In this document: piece by piece, positions 18,588 through 27,261 of the stretch | Layout: each line of letters begins with the position of its first letter | Position numbering within the stretch: position 1 is the stretch's first letter | Assembly: GCF_000023585.1 (NCBI RefSeq) | Contig: NC_012914.1 | Span: 3,626,001 to 3,690,000 of the forward strand | Length of the DNA: 64,000 bases | Reading direction: 5' to 3' | Source: Paenibacillus sp. JDR-2 | GTDB taxonomy: Bacteria > Bacillota > Bacilli > Paenibacillales > Paenibacillaceae | Notes under the pieces: generated by a model | Told to the model about the DNA's origin: nothing | The model's database searches: none | Seen by the model: the letters and a program-made list of their open reading frames with translations, nothing else | Program-made: the position numbers and the translations under genes

Positions 18588-20909
18588 ATGACAAATACTG
18601 TGCAATTATCCGTGCGTGCGCTCGTGGAATACGTTTATAGGAGCGGGGATATCGATACAGCTTTCCGATCGGCCGTTGCGCTTACGGAAGGAACGAAGGC
18701 GCATCAGCATATTCAGCGGCAATATGGCGAGCAGGATGCCAAGGAAGTATACCTATCGGCAGAAATGGCTTGCCAGGATCTGCTGTTTGTTGTTGACGGA
18801 CGTTGCGACGGTCTGCTTCAGACGGATAGCGGGCTAACGATCGATGAGATCAAATCCACCTCCGGCAGGCTGCCCGCCCTTATGGAAGAAACGTACTTCG
18901 TTCATTGGGCGCAGGCGTATTGTTATGCCTATATGGTTGCAAAGGAGCGGGAACTAGCTTCGATTAACGTTCAGCTCACCTACATGCAGATAGACACGGG
19001 AGAATGCCGCCGCTTCGTGCGTACGATGACATTAACGGAACTAGAGAAGTTTTTGTTCAATACGGTCAGCAGCTATTATCCGTATGCCTCAATGAAAATT
19101 CTTCATGCCGCAAAACGGGATGCCAGCATCAAGAAACTGGCTTTCCCGTTCTCCTCGTATCGTGCTGGCCAGCGTAAGCTGGCGGCTTCCGCGTACCAGA
19201 CGATCGCGGATGGGCGCAAGCTGTTTGCGAAGGCGCCCACCGGAATAGGCAAGACAATGTCGACGCTTTTTCCGGCAGTAAAAGCGATTGGGGAAGAGCG
19301 GTTGGAGCGGCTCTTTTATTTGACAGCCCGCACGACAACGCGCACGGCTGCCGAAGAGGCGCTCAAGATGCTCGGCGATGGCGGTCTGCATCTGCATGCC
19401 GTTACGTTGACGGCAAAAGAAAAGGTATGCTTGAAAGACGAAGTTCGCTGTTCTCCCGAATATTGCGAATTCGCAAAGGGTTATTACGACCGCATAAACG
19501 GAGCCATTCTGGACATGCTGGGCAACGAGGCGTCCATGACGCGCGAAGTCATTGAACGGTACGCTTACAAGCATCACGTATGTCCATTCGAATTTTCGCT
19601 TGATGCCGCTTATGCGGCGGATGCTGTCATTTGCGATTATAACTATATTTTTGATCCCCGCGTAAACCTGAAGAGGCTGTTTGAGGAGCAGAAGCGGAAG
19701 ACGGCATTATTGGTAGACGAAGCGCATAACCTTGTCGACCGGGCACGCGAAATGTATTCCGCGGAGCTTCGAAAAGCCGATTTTCTTGAGCTGCAGCGCG
19801 CAAGCAAAACCATCCGTCCGCTTGTGTACCAATCGGCGAAAGCAGTTAACCAATATTTTATCGCTTTGCGCAAATCCATTGAGGAAAGCGGCAAGGAAGC
19901 AACAGGCACAAACATGGAGCGTTACCTGCCTGAGCAATTGATCGAACAACTGGAAACGCTTGTCCAAGCGGCAGAAGAGCAATTGGCTCAAGGGGACCAA
20001 GATCCGCTATTGCTGGACGTCTATTTCGGTTGCCAGCATTTCTTGCGCATAGCCAAGCTTTATGACGAGCGATATGTTACCTACGCCGAGAAGGAAAGGA
20101 ATGACGTTCGCATGAAGCTGTTCTGTCTCGATCCATCGTATCTGCTTCGGCAATATGCCAAAGGCTACAAAGCGCAGATTCTGTTTTCCGCTACGCTGTC
20201 TCCGCTTCATTATTTTATGGACATGCTTGGCGGAGATGCAGAAACGGATTACGCCGTCGCCATTCCATCGCCATTCTCGTCCGAACAGCTTGATGTCCGG
20301 ATCGAAAAGCTGTCGACCCGTTATCAGGACCGCGAACGGACAATGGACCGAGTCGCCGGATTGCTGCGTTCGACAGTTGAGCGGCATCAGGGTAATATTC
20401 TGGTGTTTTTCCCGTCTTATGCCTATTTGAACGGTGTTTATGAACGGTTTATGGAGCTGCCGCTGTCAGAGGAGGAGTCTGCAACGTTTACGGCTATGGT
20501 CCAAAGACCAAATATGCCGGAGGAGGAGCGGGATGCCTTTTTGGCTGCTTTTGCACCGGACAATAATAACACGCTTGTCGGCTTCGCCGTTATGGGCGGC
20601 ATTTTCTCGGAGGGGATCGATTTGGTGGGGGACCGTCTTACCGGTGTGGCCGTCGTTGGAGTAGGATTGCCCCAGGTCGGGCTGGAAAGGAACATTATCA
20701 AAGACTATTTCGACCGCCAAGGGAAAAACGGCTTTGAATATGCGTACGTCTTTCCCGGTATGAACAAAGTACTGCAGGCTGGCGGCCGGCTCATCCGTTC
20801 GGAAAGCGACCGGGGAATGCTGCTGCTGATCGACGACCGTTACGCGCATCCCCAGTATGCCAGGCTTTTACCGCCGGAATGGAGTGAGAATGAGACAAAA
20901 ATACAATAA
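18588..20909 (+). CDS. DinG/XPD-type DNA helicase with N-terminal PD-(D/E)XK-like nuclease domain
   Basis: 773 aa. Residues 60-95 (VDGRCDGLL...IDEIKST) fit a PD-(D/E)XK nuclease core like that of Cas4/RecB. The helicase part has Walker A APTGIGKT at 216-223 and DEAH at 377-380. Cys281, Cys288, Cys293 and Cys332 between them match the four ligands of the XPD 4Fe-4S cluster. C-terminal motifs include GGIFSEGIDL and GGRLIRS. Such proteins unwind DNA 5'-3' in repair. GAGGAG precedes ATG 18588. The promoter carries a LexA box, so it should be induced by DNA damage. Stop is followed by a terminator. Confidence 0.88.
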   Translation: MTNTVQLSVRALVEYVYRSGDIDTAFRSAVALTEGTKAHQHIQRQYGEQDAKEVYLSAEMACQDLLFVVDGRCDGLLQTDSGLTIDEIKSTSGRLPALMEETYFVHWAQAYCYAYMVAKERELASINVQLTYMQIDTGECRRFVRTMTLTELEKFLFNTVSSYYPYASMKILHAAKRDASIKKLAFPFSSYRAGQRKLAASAYQTIADGRKLFAKAPTGIGKTMSTLFPAVKAIGEERLERLFYLTARTTTRTAAEEALKMLGDGGLHLHAVTLTAKEKVCLKDEVRCSPEYCEFAKGYYDRINGAILDMLGNEASMTREVIERYAYKHHVCPFEFSLDAAYAADAVICDYNYIFDPRVNLKRLFEEQKRKTALLVDEAHNLVDRAREMYSAELRKADFLELQRASKTIRPLVYQSAKAVNQYFIALRKSIEESGKEATGTNMERYLPEQLIEQLETLVQAAEEQLAQGDQDPLLLDVYFGCQHFLRIAKLYDERYVTYAEKERNDVRMKLFCLDPSYLLRQYAKGYKAQILFSATLSPLHYFMDMLGGDAETDYAVAIPSPFSSEQLDVRIEKLSTRYQDRERTMDRVAGLLRSTVERHQGNILVFFPSYAYLNGVYERFMELPLSEEESATFTAMVQRPNMPEEERDAFLAAFAPDNNNTLVGFAVMGGIFSEGIDLVGDRLTGVAVVGVGLPQVGLERNIIKDYFDRQGKNGFEYAYVFPGMNKVLQAGGRLIRSESDRGMLLLIDDRYAHPQYARLLPPEWSENETKIQ

Positions 20910-20924
20910 AGCAGTGTGAGAAAG

Positions 20925-20954
20925 GACGAACCCGAGAGGGGGGCGTCTTTTTTT
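20925..20954 (+). terminator. Terminator after the helicase gene
   Basis: GACG-x-x-CCC pairs with GGGG-CGTC around a short loop, followed by eight Ts (20947-20954). Confidence 0.7.
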
Positions 20955-20995
20955 ATACTAATGAAAATGGATATAACGCTTGCTTTAAATATATG

Positions 20996-21013
20996 TATGC
21001 GATATATTGCATA
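20996..21013. promoter_or_regulatory. 18-bp near-palindrome upstream of the GntR gene
   Basis: TATGCGATATATTGCATA is palindromic except for one pair and lies 43 nt before the regulator start. It is a plausible autoregulatory operator of the GntR protein. Confidence 0.4.
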
Positions 21014-21055
21014 TAAGATTGATATTTGATAATAAAGTGTAAGGATGATTAACAG

Positions 21056-21721
21056 ATGCCCGTACCCCAAAATTTCGTATCGCCTGTGCGAATGTCCGCA
21101 AAAGAAAGAGCTTTTTCCCAAATCCAAAGATGGATTATCGACGGTACGTTACAACCCGGGGAAAAACTGATCGACGCTGAATTGGCGGAGTCGCTTGGCG
21201 TTAGCCGTACGCCGATTCGTGAAGCCTTTCAACTGCTCGAAGTACAAGGGCTTGTATCCACGCATCCGGGAAAAGAAACAAAAGTAACGGAAATCGAGAA
21301 GGGCGACATCTTCAAAATGTACTCTACGATGGCCGTTCTTCAGGCTTTAGCAGCCGAGATTACAGCGAAAATTATTGTTCCGGATCAAATCGAGCAGCTA
21401 AGGGCAATTAATTTGGATTTTGCCAACTCCATTAAGAGCGGTCAAGCTTATCAAGCGATGGAGGCGGATGAACAGTTCCATAATCTAATCGTGGAGCTTT
21501 CCGACAATCCTTATATCGCTTCCTTCAGCGCATCCCTTCAGATTCATATTAGGCGCTTTAAATATGTGTTCTTAAAGCAGCCGGTTACTGCGGCGCAAAC
21601 GTCGGTCGATGAGCATGCACGGATTATTTCAGCCTTCGAGAAAAAGGACAGCGACCTTGCTCATACCATAATGAAGCAAAACTTCATTCGTCCGATGCAG
21701 GAACTGCATGAGTTACTTTAA
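21056..21721 (+). CDS. GntR-family regulator (FCD/FadR group)
   Basis: 221 aa. Residues 10-75 hold the winged helix with the diagnostic GntR recognition segment LAESLGVSRTPIREAFQLLE. The rest is an all-helical FCD effector domain, with D and H residues suited to metal binding (EADEQFHNLIVELSDNPY). Start ATG 21056 follows AAGGA. The gene ends 18 nt before ilvD on the same strand, so the regulator probably controls itself and that dehydratase; the effector could be a sugar acid or branched-chain precursor. Confidence 0.88.
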   Translation: MPVPQNFVSPVRMSAKERAFSQIQRWIIDGTLQPGEKLIDAELAESLGVSRTPIREAFQLLEVQGLVSTHPGKETKVTEIEKGDIFKMYSTMAVLQALAAEITAKIIVPDQIEQLRAINLDFANSIKSGQAYQAMEADEQFHNLIVELSDNPYIASFSASLQIHIRRFKYVFLKQPVTAAQTSVDEHARIISAFEKKDSDLAHTIMKQNFIRPMQELHELL

Positions 21722-21739
21722 GAGATAGGAGCGAGCAAC

Positions 21740-23425
21740 ATGGCAAATGGAAAAGATCTTCGAATCCGCAGCAAGGTAATTAGCGAGGGAGTCAATCGGG
21801 TGCCAAACAGGGCGATGCTGCGCGCCGTAGGTTTTACTGACGAGGATTTCAAGAAGCCGATGATTGGCGTAGCCAGTACCTGGAGTGAAGTCACTCCGTG
21901 CAATATGCATATCAACGACTTGGCCGCTCAGGCTAAGCTTGGAGTTCGCAATCACGGCGGCGCACCTCTGATTTTTAATACGATTACGGTTTCAGACGGT
22001 ATATCCATGGGACATGGAGGCATGTTGTTCTCCCTGCCGAGCAGGGAAGCAATTGCAGATTCCATTGAAATTGTAACCGGCGCCGAACGGTTTGACGGTA
22101 TAGTGGCAATTGGCGGTTGCGACAAAAACACTCCAGCCTGTCTGATGGCAATCGGTCGAATGAATCTCCCGGCCGTTTACGTGTATGGAGGAACCATTCA
22201 ACCCGGTAATTTGGACGGGAAGAAAGTCGATATCGTTACGGCTTTTGAAGCGGTTGGCCAATATCATGACGGAAGGATGACAGACGAGCAGCTTCACAAG
22301 GTCGAATGCAGCGTATGTCCGGGTCCAGGCTCTTGCGGCGGGATGTATACCGCTAATACGATGGCTGCAGCGGCGGAAGCAATGGGCATGTGTCTCCCGG
22401 GCTCTTCATCCACGCCAGCTATTTCTCCAGACAAAGCTGCGGAATGCGCGGCAGCCGGTAAACAGGTTATTTCGCTGCTGGAACAGGAGATTTATCCGAA
22501 AGACATTATGACAAGGAAAGCGTTCGAGAATGCGATTACGGTCGTTATGGCGTTGGGAGGCTCAACCAATGCATTCTTGCATCTGCTCGCCATTGCGCAC
22601 TCGGTAGGCGTTGATCTAACTTTGGATGATTTTGAGCAGATTAGACTTCGCGTACCTCATCTGGCAGACCTGAAGCCAAGCGGCCGATATGCCATGCAGG
22701 ATTTAAACGATATTGGCGGAGTTCCGGGCGTCATGAAGTTATTGCTTGCTGAAGGCCTTCTTCACGGGGATTGCCTAACCGTTACCGGTAAGACTCTGGC
22801 GGAAAATTTAGCCGACATAGCTCCTCTGCAACAGGACCAGGACGTTATTCGTCCATTTGACAATCCGCTGAAGCCAAACGGGCCACTGGTAGTCCTTAAA
22901 GGAAATCTGGCTCCGGAAGGGGCCGTTGCCAAGATGTCAGGCATGAAAAAACTGAGGTTTGTCGGACCGGCAAAAGTGTACGACAGCGAGGAGGACGCAA
23001 CCGAAGCCATCTTGAGGAATGAGATCCGCAAAGGAGACGTATTGGTGATTCGATACTGCGGACCTAAGGGTGGACCAGGCATGCCGGAGATGTTATCCGT
23101 TACCGCATTGATTGTAGGCAAAGGGCTTGGCGGGGAAGTTGCTCTGCTCACGGATGGACGATTCTCTGGCGGCTCGCACGGATTTGTAGTTGGCCATGTT
23201 TCTCCGGAAGCTCAAGTAGGTGGACCAATTGCGGTGCTTAGGAATTGGGACATCGTAACGATTGACAGCGAAACCCAAGAGATCATGTTCCAAGTGACAG
23301 ATGAGGAATTGGCCGCCCGGACGCAAGCATGGGTACAGCCACCGCTCAAAGTAAGCTCAGGCGTATTAGTAAAGTATGCCCGACTGGTGTCCTCAGCTTC
23401 TAAAGGAGCGGTTACTGATCTTTAA
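21740..23425 (+). CDS. ilvD: Dihydroxy-acid dehydratase (IlvD/Edd family)
   Basis: 561 aa, standard IlvD length. The Fe-S cluster ligands are Cys54 (TPCNMH), Cys127 ([10 protein letters not shown]) and Cys199 ([13 protein letters not shown]). It converts 2,3-dihydroxy-3-methylbutanoate to 2-oxoisovalerate in valine, isoleucine and pantothenate synthesis. Here it is not in an ilv-leu operon but directly behind a GntR regulator, which is more common for sugar-acid dehydratases of the same superfamily. The sequence itself looks like IlvD, so a second substrate is only a possibility. Confidence 0.88.
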   Translation: MANGKDLRIRSKVISEGVNRVPNRAMLRAVGFTDEDFKKPMIGVASTWSEVTPCNMHINDLAAQAKLGVRNHGGAPLIFNTITVSDGISMGHGGMLFSLPSREAIADSIEIVTGAERFDGIVAIGGCDKNTPACLMAIGRMNLPAVYVYGGTIQPGNLDGKKVDIVTAFEAVGQYHDGRMTDEQLHKVECSVCPGPGSCGGMYTANTMAAAAEAMGMCLPGSSSTPAISPDKAAECAAAGKQVISLLEQEIYPKDIMTRKAFENAITVVMALGGSTNAFLHLLAIAHSVGVDLTLDDFEQIRLRVPHLADLKPSGRYAMQDLNDIGGVPGVMKLLLAEGLLHGDCLTVTGKTLAENLADIAPLQQDQDVIRPFDNPLKPNGPLVVLKGNLAPEGAVAKMSGMKKLRFVGPAKVYDSEEDATEAILRNEIRKGDVLVIRYCGPKGGPGMPEMLSVTALIVGKGLGGEVALLTDGRFSGGSHGFVVGHVSPEAQVGGPIAVLRNWDIVTIDSETQEIMFQVTDEELAARTQAWVQPPLKVSSGVLVKYARLVSSASKGAVTDL

Positions 23426-23474
23426 TGCTTCCATACCTTTAGCGGGTCTCTAGCAAAGTAAAGGAGGAATGGAC

Positions 23475-23669
23475 ATGCCCTGGAACAAAGACGACTACCC
23501 GGATTCTCTCAAAAACTTTATGGCTCCAGTCCGCAACAAGGCGATTGATATAGCTAACGAGCTGCTGAAGGATGGCTATTCCGAAGGCCGCGCGATTTCC
23601 ATCGCAACCGCCAAGGCGAAAGAATGGGGAGAGCATCACGACAAGCAAATCCGCAAGAAAGGCCACTAA
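23475..23669 (+). CDS. YdaT-like small protein
   Basis: 64 aa from ATG 23475, with AGGAGG 7 nt upstream; the ATG at 23469 is too close to that site. The sequence MPWNKDDYPDSLKNF...VRNKAIDIANELL...GYSEGRAISIATAKAKEW matches the N-terminal module of B. subtilis YdaT, a general-stress protein of unknown function. The protein here is the module alone. It is a single gene with a terminator behind. Confidence 0.75.
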   Translation: MPWNKDDYPDSLKNFMAPVRNKAIDIANELLKDGYSEGRAISIATAKAKEWGEHHDKQIRKKGH

Positions 23670-23695
23670 AGTTTTTAACCACGTTAACTAACGTG

Positions 23696-23723
23696 AAAAA
23701 GCCGCTATTAAGCGGCTTTTTTT
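23696..23723 (+). terminator. Terminator
   Basis: AAAAAGCCGCT/AGCGGCTTTTT stem with a 3-4 nt loop and T run. A small CACGTTA/TAACGTG hairpin lies just before. Confidence 0.9.
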
Positions 23724-23796
23724 GTTATCTGATTCGTATTTCAGGGGAACAATTTACCAAGACAGCTCTTTTTTCGCGCATGCTAAAATAAAAATT

Positions 23797-23815
23797 ACAA
23801 CTAATTTACAACTTG
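23797..23815 (+). promoter_or_regulatory. Direct repeat, putative response-regulator site 1
   Basis: ACAACTAATTTACAACTTG: two ACAACT half-sites with an 11-bp period, the spacing used by OmpR-family dimers. The same 18-mer recurs at 25970. A TATCAT at 23843 is a possible -10. Confidence 0.6.
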
Positions 23816-23881
23816 GAGATAAGTTATTATACCTTTTTCATCTATCATTGTAGGGAAGACAAGAATATTTGGAGGTAGTGA

Positions 23882-24541
23882 ATGGAGCATATTATCATCA
23901 TCGAAGATGACCGAGCAATTTCCGATCTCATCAAGCTGAATCTTGAATTAGCCGGCTATGTCTGCCGGCAAGCATATAGCGGACAAGAAGCTCAGAGCAT
24001 ATTGCCAGATTTCTCTCCGGATCTAGCTCTGCTGGACATCTCACTTCCCGATATGGAGGGGTATGAGCTGTTGGAACGGTTCAAGCGCATGGAAGTCCCG
24101 GTTATTTTTCTGACGGCCCGTAATGCCCTTGTCGATAAAGTAAAAGGATTAAAAATGGGAGCGGATGACTATATCGTCAAGCCATTCGAGGCAATGGAGC
24201 TGCTTGCCAGGATAGAAGCCGTCCTTCGCCGTTACGGAAGGAAAAGCGACCGCTTGAACTTCGGCGGCCTCGAAATTCATTTGGAGGAGCGTATAGTCAA
24301 GAAAGAAGGCGTAATCATCGAACTGACCATGAAGGAATACGAGCTGCTCCTTCTCCTTATTAATAACCGTAACAAGGCTCTATCCCGCGAAAAAATTCTC
24401 GAGCTTGTCTGGGACTATGAATATAGCGGCGAGACGAGAACCGTAGATATTCATATTCAAAAGATCCGAAAAAAACTGGGATGGGAGGACCTCATTAAAA
24501 CGGTCTACAAATTCGGTTACCGGCTTGAGGTTATCACATGA
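23882..24541 (+). CDS. OmpR-family response regulator
   Basis: 219 aa. Receiver domain with acidic pocket IIEDD and phospho-acceptor Asp52 (LLDISLPD), Thr in FLTARN and Lys in IVKPFE; then a C-terminal winged helix (about 125-219). GGAGG precedes ATG 23882. It overlaps the kinase gene by 4 nt (ATGA). Direct repeats suited to its DNA-binding domain stand before its own gene and before the secreted-protein gene downstream of the kinase, suggesting autoregulation plus one dedicated target. Confidence 0.92.
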   Translation: MEHIIIIEDDRAISDLIKLNLELAGYVCRQAYSGQEAQSILPDFSPDLALLDISLPDMEGYELLERFKRMEVPVIFLTARNALVDKVKGLKMGADDYIVKPFEAMELLARIEAVLRRYGRKSDRLNFGGLEIHLEERIVKKEGVIIELTMKEYELLLLLINNRNKALSREKILELVWDYEYSGETRTVDIHIQKIRKKLGWEDLIKTVYKFGYRLEVIT

Positions 24542-25977
24542 AGCTCTGGCTGAAAGTTTTCTGGTGTACCTTCCTGCTGTTCGAGATACTGTTTAACGCC
24601 TCTTCTTATTACCTCATCAAGCATAATTTCAATCAAAATCTGGTGAGAGAAGTCGATAGGGGGCTGGCGGACCAGCATATTTTGTCTGATCAGATCGAGG
24701 CAAATTGGTCGTATATTAACAATTTGAATCAGCTTTTGAATACTGCCAAGGACGATGCGGGAGTTTTCTTGCAGCGTAACGCAACGAAATATTTGAGCTC
24801 CTACGATCCGGGCAAAGTATCCGTGGAGATTAAGGATGGCGCAGGGCAAACGGTGTTTACCAATTACACCGACATCATCGACGGACTGAGACCAGAGCTT
24901 GAAGTTAACGATCGGGCGGATGCCAAATATATTATTCGCAGCGTTGGCCACAAGAGCGTTTTGTTTGTCACGGGTGCACTCTATTTGAGCGGCCAAGACT
25001 TCAAGCTCACTTACATTCAGGATTTAACCGGCATTTACGAGGACAAGAACGCGCAAATCCGGAATTTTATCAAGATTAATATCGTCATTACCCTCATCCT
25101 GGCTGCCGGCTTGTACGGCTTAATTTGGTTTCTCACGCGATCCGTCCGCTTGCTTACCAAATCCGCGCAAACCATCGCTTCAGGCCAGTATACGCATCGT
25201 GTCCACGTCTTATCGAAGGATGAAGTTGGCCTGCTGTCGGAACAGTTCAATAGGATGGCAGAGGCGATTGAGGAGAAAGTAAACGCCTTAGAGACGTCCG
25301 CGAGAAACAAGGAGCGGTTTATCCATTATTTGACGCATGAGTTAAAGACGCCGCTTACTTCGATTATCGGCTATGCCGACTTGCTCAGGGCAACCACCTA
25401 CAACGAAGAGGTGTTTTATAAGTCTCTCAATTATATATATGGCGAAGGAAAAAGGCTCGAAAGCTTGGCATTTAAGCTAATGGATCTCATTCTTGTAGAG
25501 AATCGCCAGCCTCGCATGTCCGCAGAGGAAATAGGCCAGGTTCTTGAGCAGACAGCCGAGTTCATGAGACCGCAGCTGGAGAAAGGAGAGATTAACCTGT
25601 CGGTGACTGCGGAACCCATGATTCTTCCCATGGAGAGGGATTTGATTCAAATCCTAGTCACCAACTTGATTGACAATTCCATTAAAGCTTCTAAGGCAGG
25701 AAGCGGCATCGCTCTCCGCGGGTACCGTATGGAAGATTCCCGATATGCCATTGAAGTGCAGGACAAGGGTATTGGAATACCCGAACAAGATGTCGCGAAA
25801 GTGCTTGAGCCTTTTTTCAAGGGGGATCCAATCCGATCGCATACGAATCACGGTGCCGGTTTAGGGCTTGCGATTTGCTCCGAAATCGTTCGTCTTCATA
25901 AGGGAGAACTCAACGTTTATAGCCGCCTTAACGAAGGAACCGTTGTCCGAATCATTCTTCCCGGAACATACAACTAA
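24538..25977 (+). CDS. Sensor histidine kinase
   Basis: 479 aa: membrane segment at residues 5-25, an extracellular sensor of about 150 residues, second membrane segment near 181-201, HAMP linker, HisKA with His267 (LTHELKTPLTSIIGY) and a HATPase with DKGIGIP and GAGLGLA. Partner of the response regulator with which it overlaps by 4 nt. Its stop codon lies inside the second direct repeat that starts the next gene's promoter. The signal is unknown; the extracellular domain looks like a PAS/Cache-type fold but I cannot assign it. Confidence 0.92.
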   Translation: MKLWLKVFWCTFLLFEILFNASSYYLIKHNFNQNLVREVDRGLADQHILSDQIEANWSYINNLNQLLNTAKDDAGVFLQRNATKYLSSYDPGKVSVEIKDGAGQTVFTNYTDIIDGLRPELEVNDRADAKYIIRSVGHKSVLFVTGALYLSGQDFKLTYIQDLTGIYEDKNAQIRNFIKINIVITLILAAGLYGLIWFLTRSVRLLTKSAQTIASGQYTHRVHVLSKDEVGLLSEQFNRMAEAIEEKVNALETSARNKERFIHYLTHELKTPLTSIIGYADLLRATTYNEEVFYKSLNYIYGEGKRLESLAFKLMDLILVENRQPRMSAEEIGQVLEQTAEFMRPQLEKGEINLSVTAEPMILPMERDLIQILVTNLIDNSIKASKAGSGIALRGYRMEDSRYAIEVQDKGIGIPEQDVAKVLEPFFKGDPIRSHTNHGAGLGLAICSEIVRLHKGELNVYSRLNEGTVVRIILPGTYN

Positions 25978-26020
25978 TTTACAACTTGCCGATAGTTTTG
26001 AAATATGGCGGTTTTATACT
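25970..26020 (+). promoter_or_regulatory. Direct repeat and -10, putative response-regulator site 2
   Basis: ACAACTAATTTACAACTTG at 25970-25988 repeats site 1 at 23797, followed 26 nt later by TATACT (26015-26020) without a recognisable -35. This is the usual form of an OmpR-activated promoter. The repeat overlaps the kinase stop codon. Confidence 0.6.
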
Positions 26021-26080
26021 GAAGTTGCAAGTAGGAGCTGCGCACTCCAAACGCAAAACCACATATCCGGAGGGAATAAC

Positions 26081-26887
26081 ATGAAACTTCTTGAAGCAGT
26101 CAAAAACAAAAAAATTACGGGTACGATCCTAGCATCGGCGCTTGTCATCGGAAGCTTCGGCACCATTACCGCATTCGCGGCAAACGGCAGCGACGCTATT
26201 CCGAAAAACACGGTCATTACGGCGACGGCGCCAACTGATTCGTCGGTCGTCTCGGACATCCCCCAAGGAACAATCGAATACAGCAAGGATACTTATTCCA
26301 GAACAGACGGCAGCCAAGACTTTACCATGGAGCATTGGTATGATCCGCAAACAAAGGATTTCAGATCGGATCTTATGGAATATTCGTCCGATCATCAGCT
26401 GCTTCGTTATCAAAGTACTTACTATCTCAACGGTTTTAACGAGTTGGTCGTCATTCAACGGGATAAAGACGGCAACCCGTTAAGCGCAAAAACGCTTAAA
26501 AGATCGGACGATCCATCGGCATTCGAAAAATTGGATCAGAAAAATCTCGCTTTTAGCGGGGTAAAAGATAATTACAAAGCCAGCTACTGGACTTCCGTCG
26601 GCACCGAGCAAGCTGCGGATGGTAAGACCTTGAATAAGATTATGGACAGCTATCAATCCTATATCGATGATAATACGCAGGCTAATATGCAATACGTTGT
26701 ATATCTCGACCAGGAATCCGGATTCCCGGCGAAAGAAGAGCTCTACGAAGATTCCACGGGAACGTTTAAGCTCTTCAGCTCCGATACGAACGAATACAAA
26801 TACGTCGCAAATGACGGGTCCATCTTCCATGCGGACGGAGTAACGCTGACCCCAGTCAGAACCGGTGCCGAAGCTTTTGCGAAATAA
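26081..26887 (+). CDS. Secreted protein of unknown function, likely target of the two-component system
   Basis: 268 aa. ATG 26081 with GGAGGG 6 nt upstream; the frame extends up to 25868 inside the kinase gene, which I reject. Signal peptide: basic KNKK near residue 9, hydrophobic GTILASALVIGSFGTITAFA, cleavage near AFA-AN. The mature part is polar and Tyr-rich, with repeated short strands (YYLNGFNELVVI, YVVYLDQ, FKLFSSD), reminiscent of MucB/LolA-like sheets, but I do not recognise a family. It lies behind the kinase and shares its operator repeat. Confidence 0.8.
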   Translation: MKLLEAVKNKKITGTILASALVIGSFGTITAFAANGSDAIPKNTVITATAPTDSSVVSDIPQGTIEYSKDTYSRTDGSQDFTMEHWYDPQTKDFRSDLMEYSSDHQLLRYQSTYYLNGFNELVVIQRDKDGNPLSAKTLKRSDDPSAFEKLDQKNLAFSGVKDNYKASYWTSVGTEQAADGKTLNKIMDSYQSYIDDNTQANMQYVVYLDQESGFPAKEELYEDSTGTFKLFSSDTNEYKYVANDGSIFHADGVTLTPVRTGAEAFAK

Positions 26888-26895
26888 TTGAATCT

Positions 26896-26940
26896 AATAC
26901 AGAAAACCCTCGCCTGACGGTGGGGGTTTTCTGTATTCTT
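26896..26940 (+). terminator. Terminator
   Basis: AATACAGAAAACCC pairs with GGGTTTTCTGTATT (26924-26937), a 14-bp stem. Confidence 0.85.
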
Positions 26941-26996
26941 TTCCAGACGTTAAGAAATACTTTACTTGAGTAATTGATGACTAGGAGAGAAATAAG

Positions 26997-27176
26997 ATGA
27001 ACTTTCGTCGTGTAGTTGTTGTTATCCCTTTGGTTTGTCTCCTGATTCTTTATTCAAGGGCTTATGTAAATGCCGATCCGAATCCACAATCAGATGCCCT
27101 AGAGAAAGCGATGTTACAGGAATTAACCCCCGTGATTAAGAGCTCGCCGGTTGCCGCGTATATCGCGGCTTTTTAA
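26997..27176 (+). CDS. Short exported protein, possibly a truncated DUF3888-type gene
   Basis: 59 codons from ATG 26997, with GGAGAG about 9 nt upstream. It starts with a signal-like segment (RRVVVVIPLVCLLILYSRAYVNA), then DPNPQSDALEKAMLQELTPVIK, which recalls the beginning of DUF3888 proteins (usually about 120 aa, with a conserved LLxxLxPxI segment). The protein stops right after this region, and its last codons coincide with a GC-rich hairpin plus T run. Either a natural mini-gene or a 3'-deleted remnant. Confidence 0.45.
   Translation: MNFRRVVVVIPLVCLLILYSRAYVNADPNPQSDALEKAMLQELTPVIKSSPVAAYIAAF
27153..27175 (+). terminator. Terminator overlapping the 3' end of the short ORF
   Basis: GCCGCG (27153-27158) pairs with CGCGGC (27164-27169), followed by five Ts. 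The stem encodes the last residues of the short protein. Confidence 0.65.
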
Positions 27177-27261
27177 TTTTCCGGAAACGTGCTTCACTAT
27201 CGCATGAGCAGGGTATATATCCTAAAAATTCACGTTTAGTAGAATGCGAGTGTGATTTTCT

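Noticed and set aside
25868-26080. N-terminal extension of the secreted protein into the kinase gene
   Set aside because: The signal peptide begins at the ATG at 26081 behind GGAGGG; the extension is out of frame with the kinase and covers the promoter repeat.
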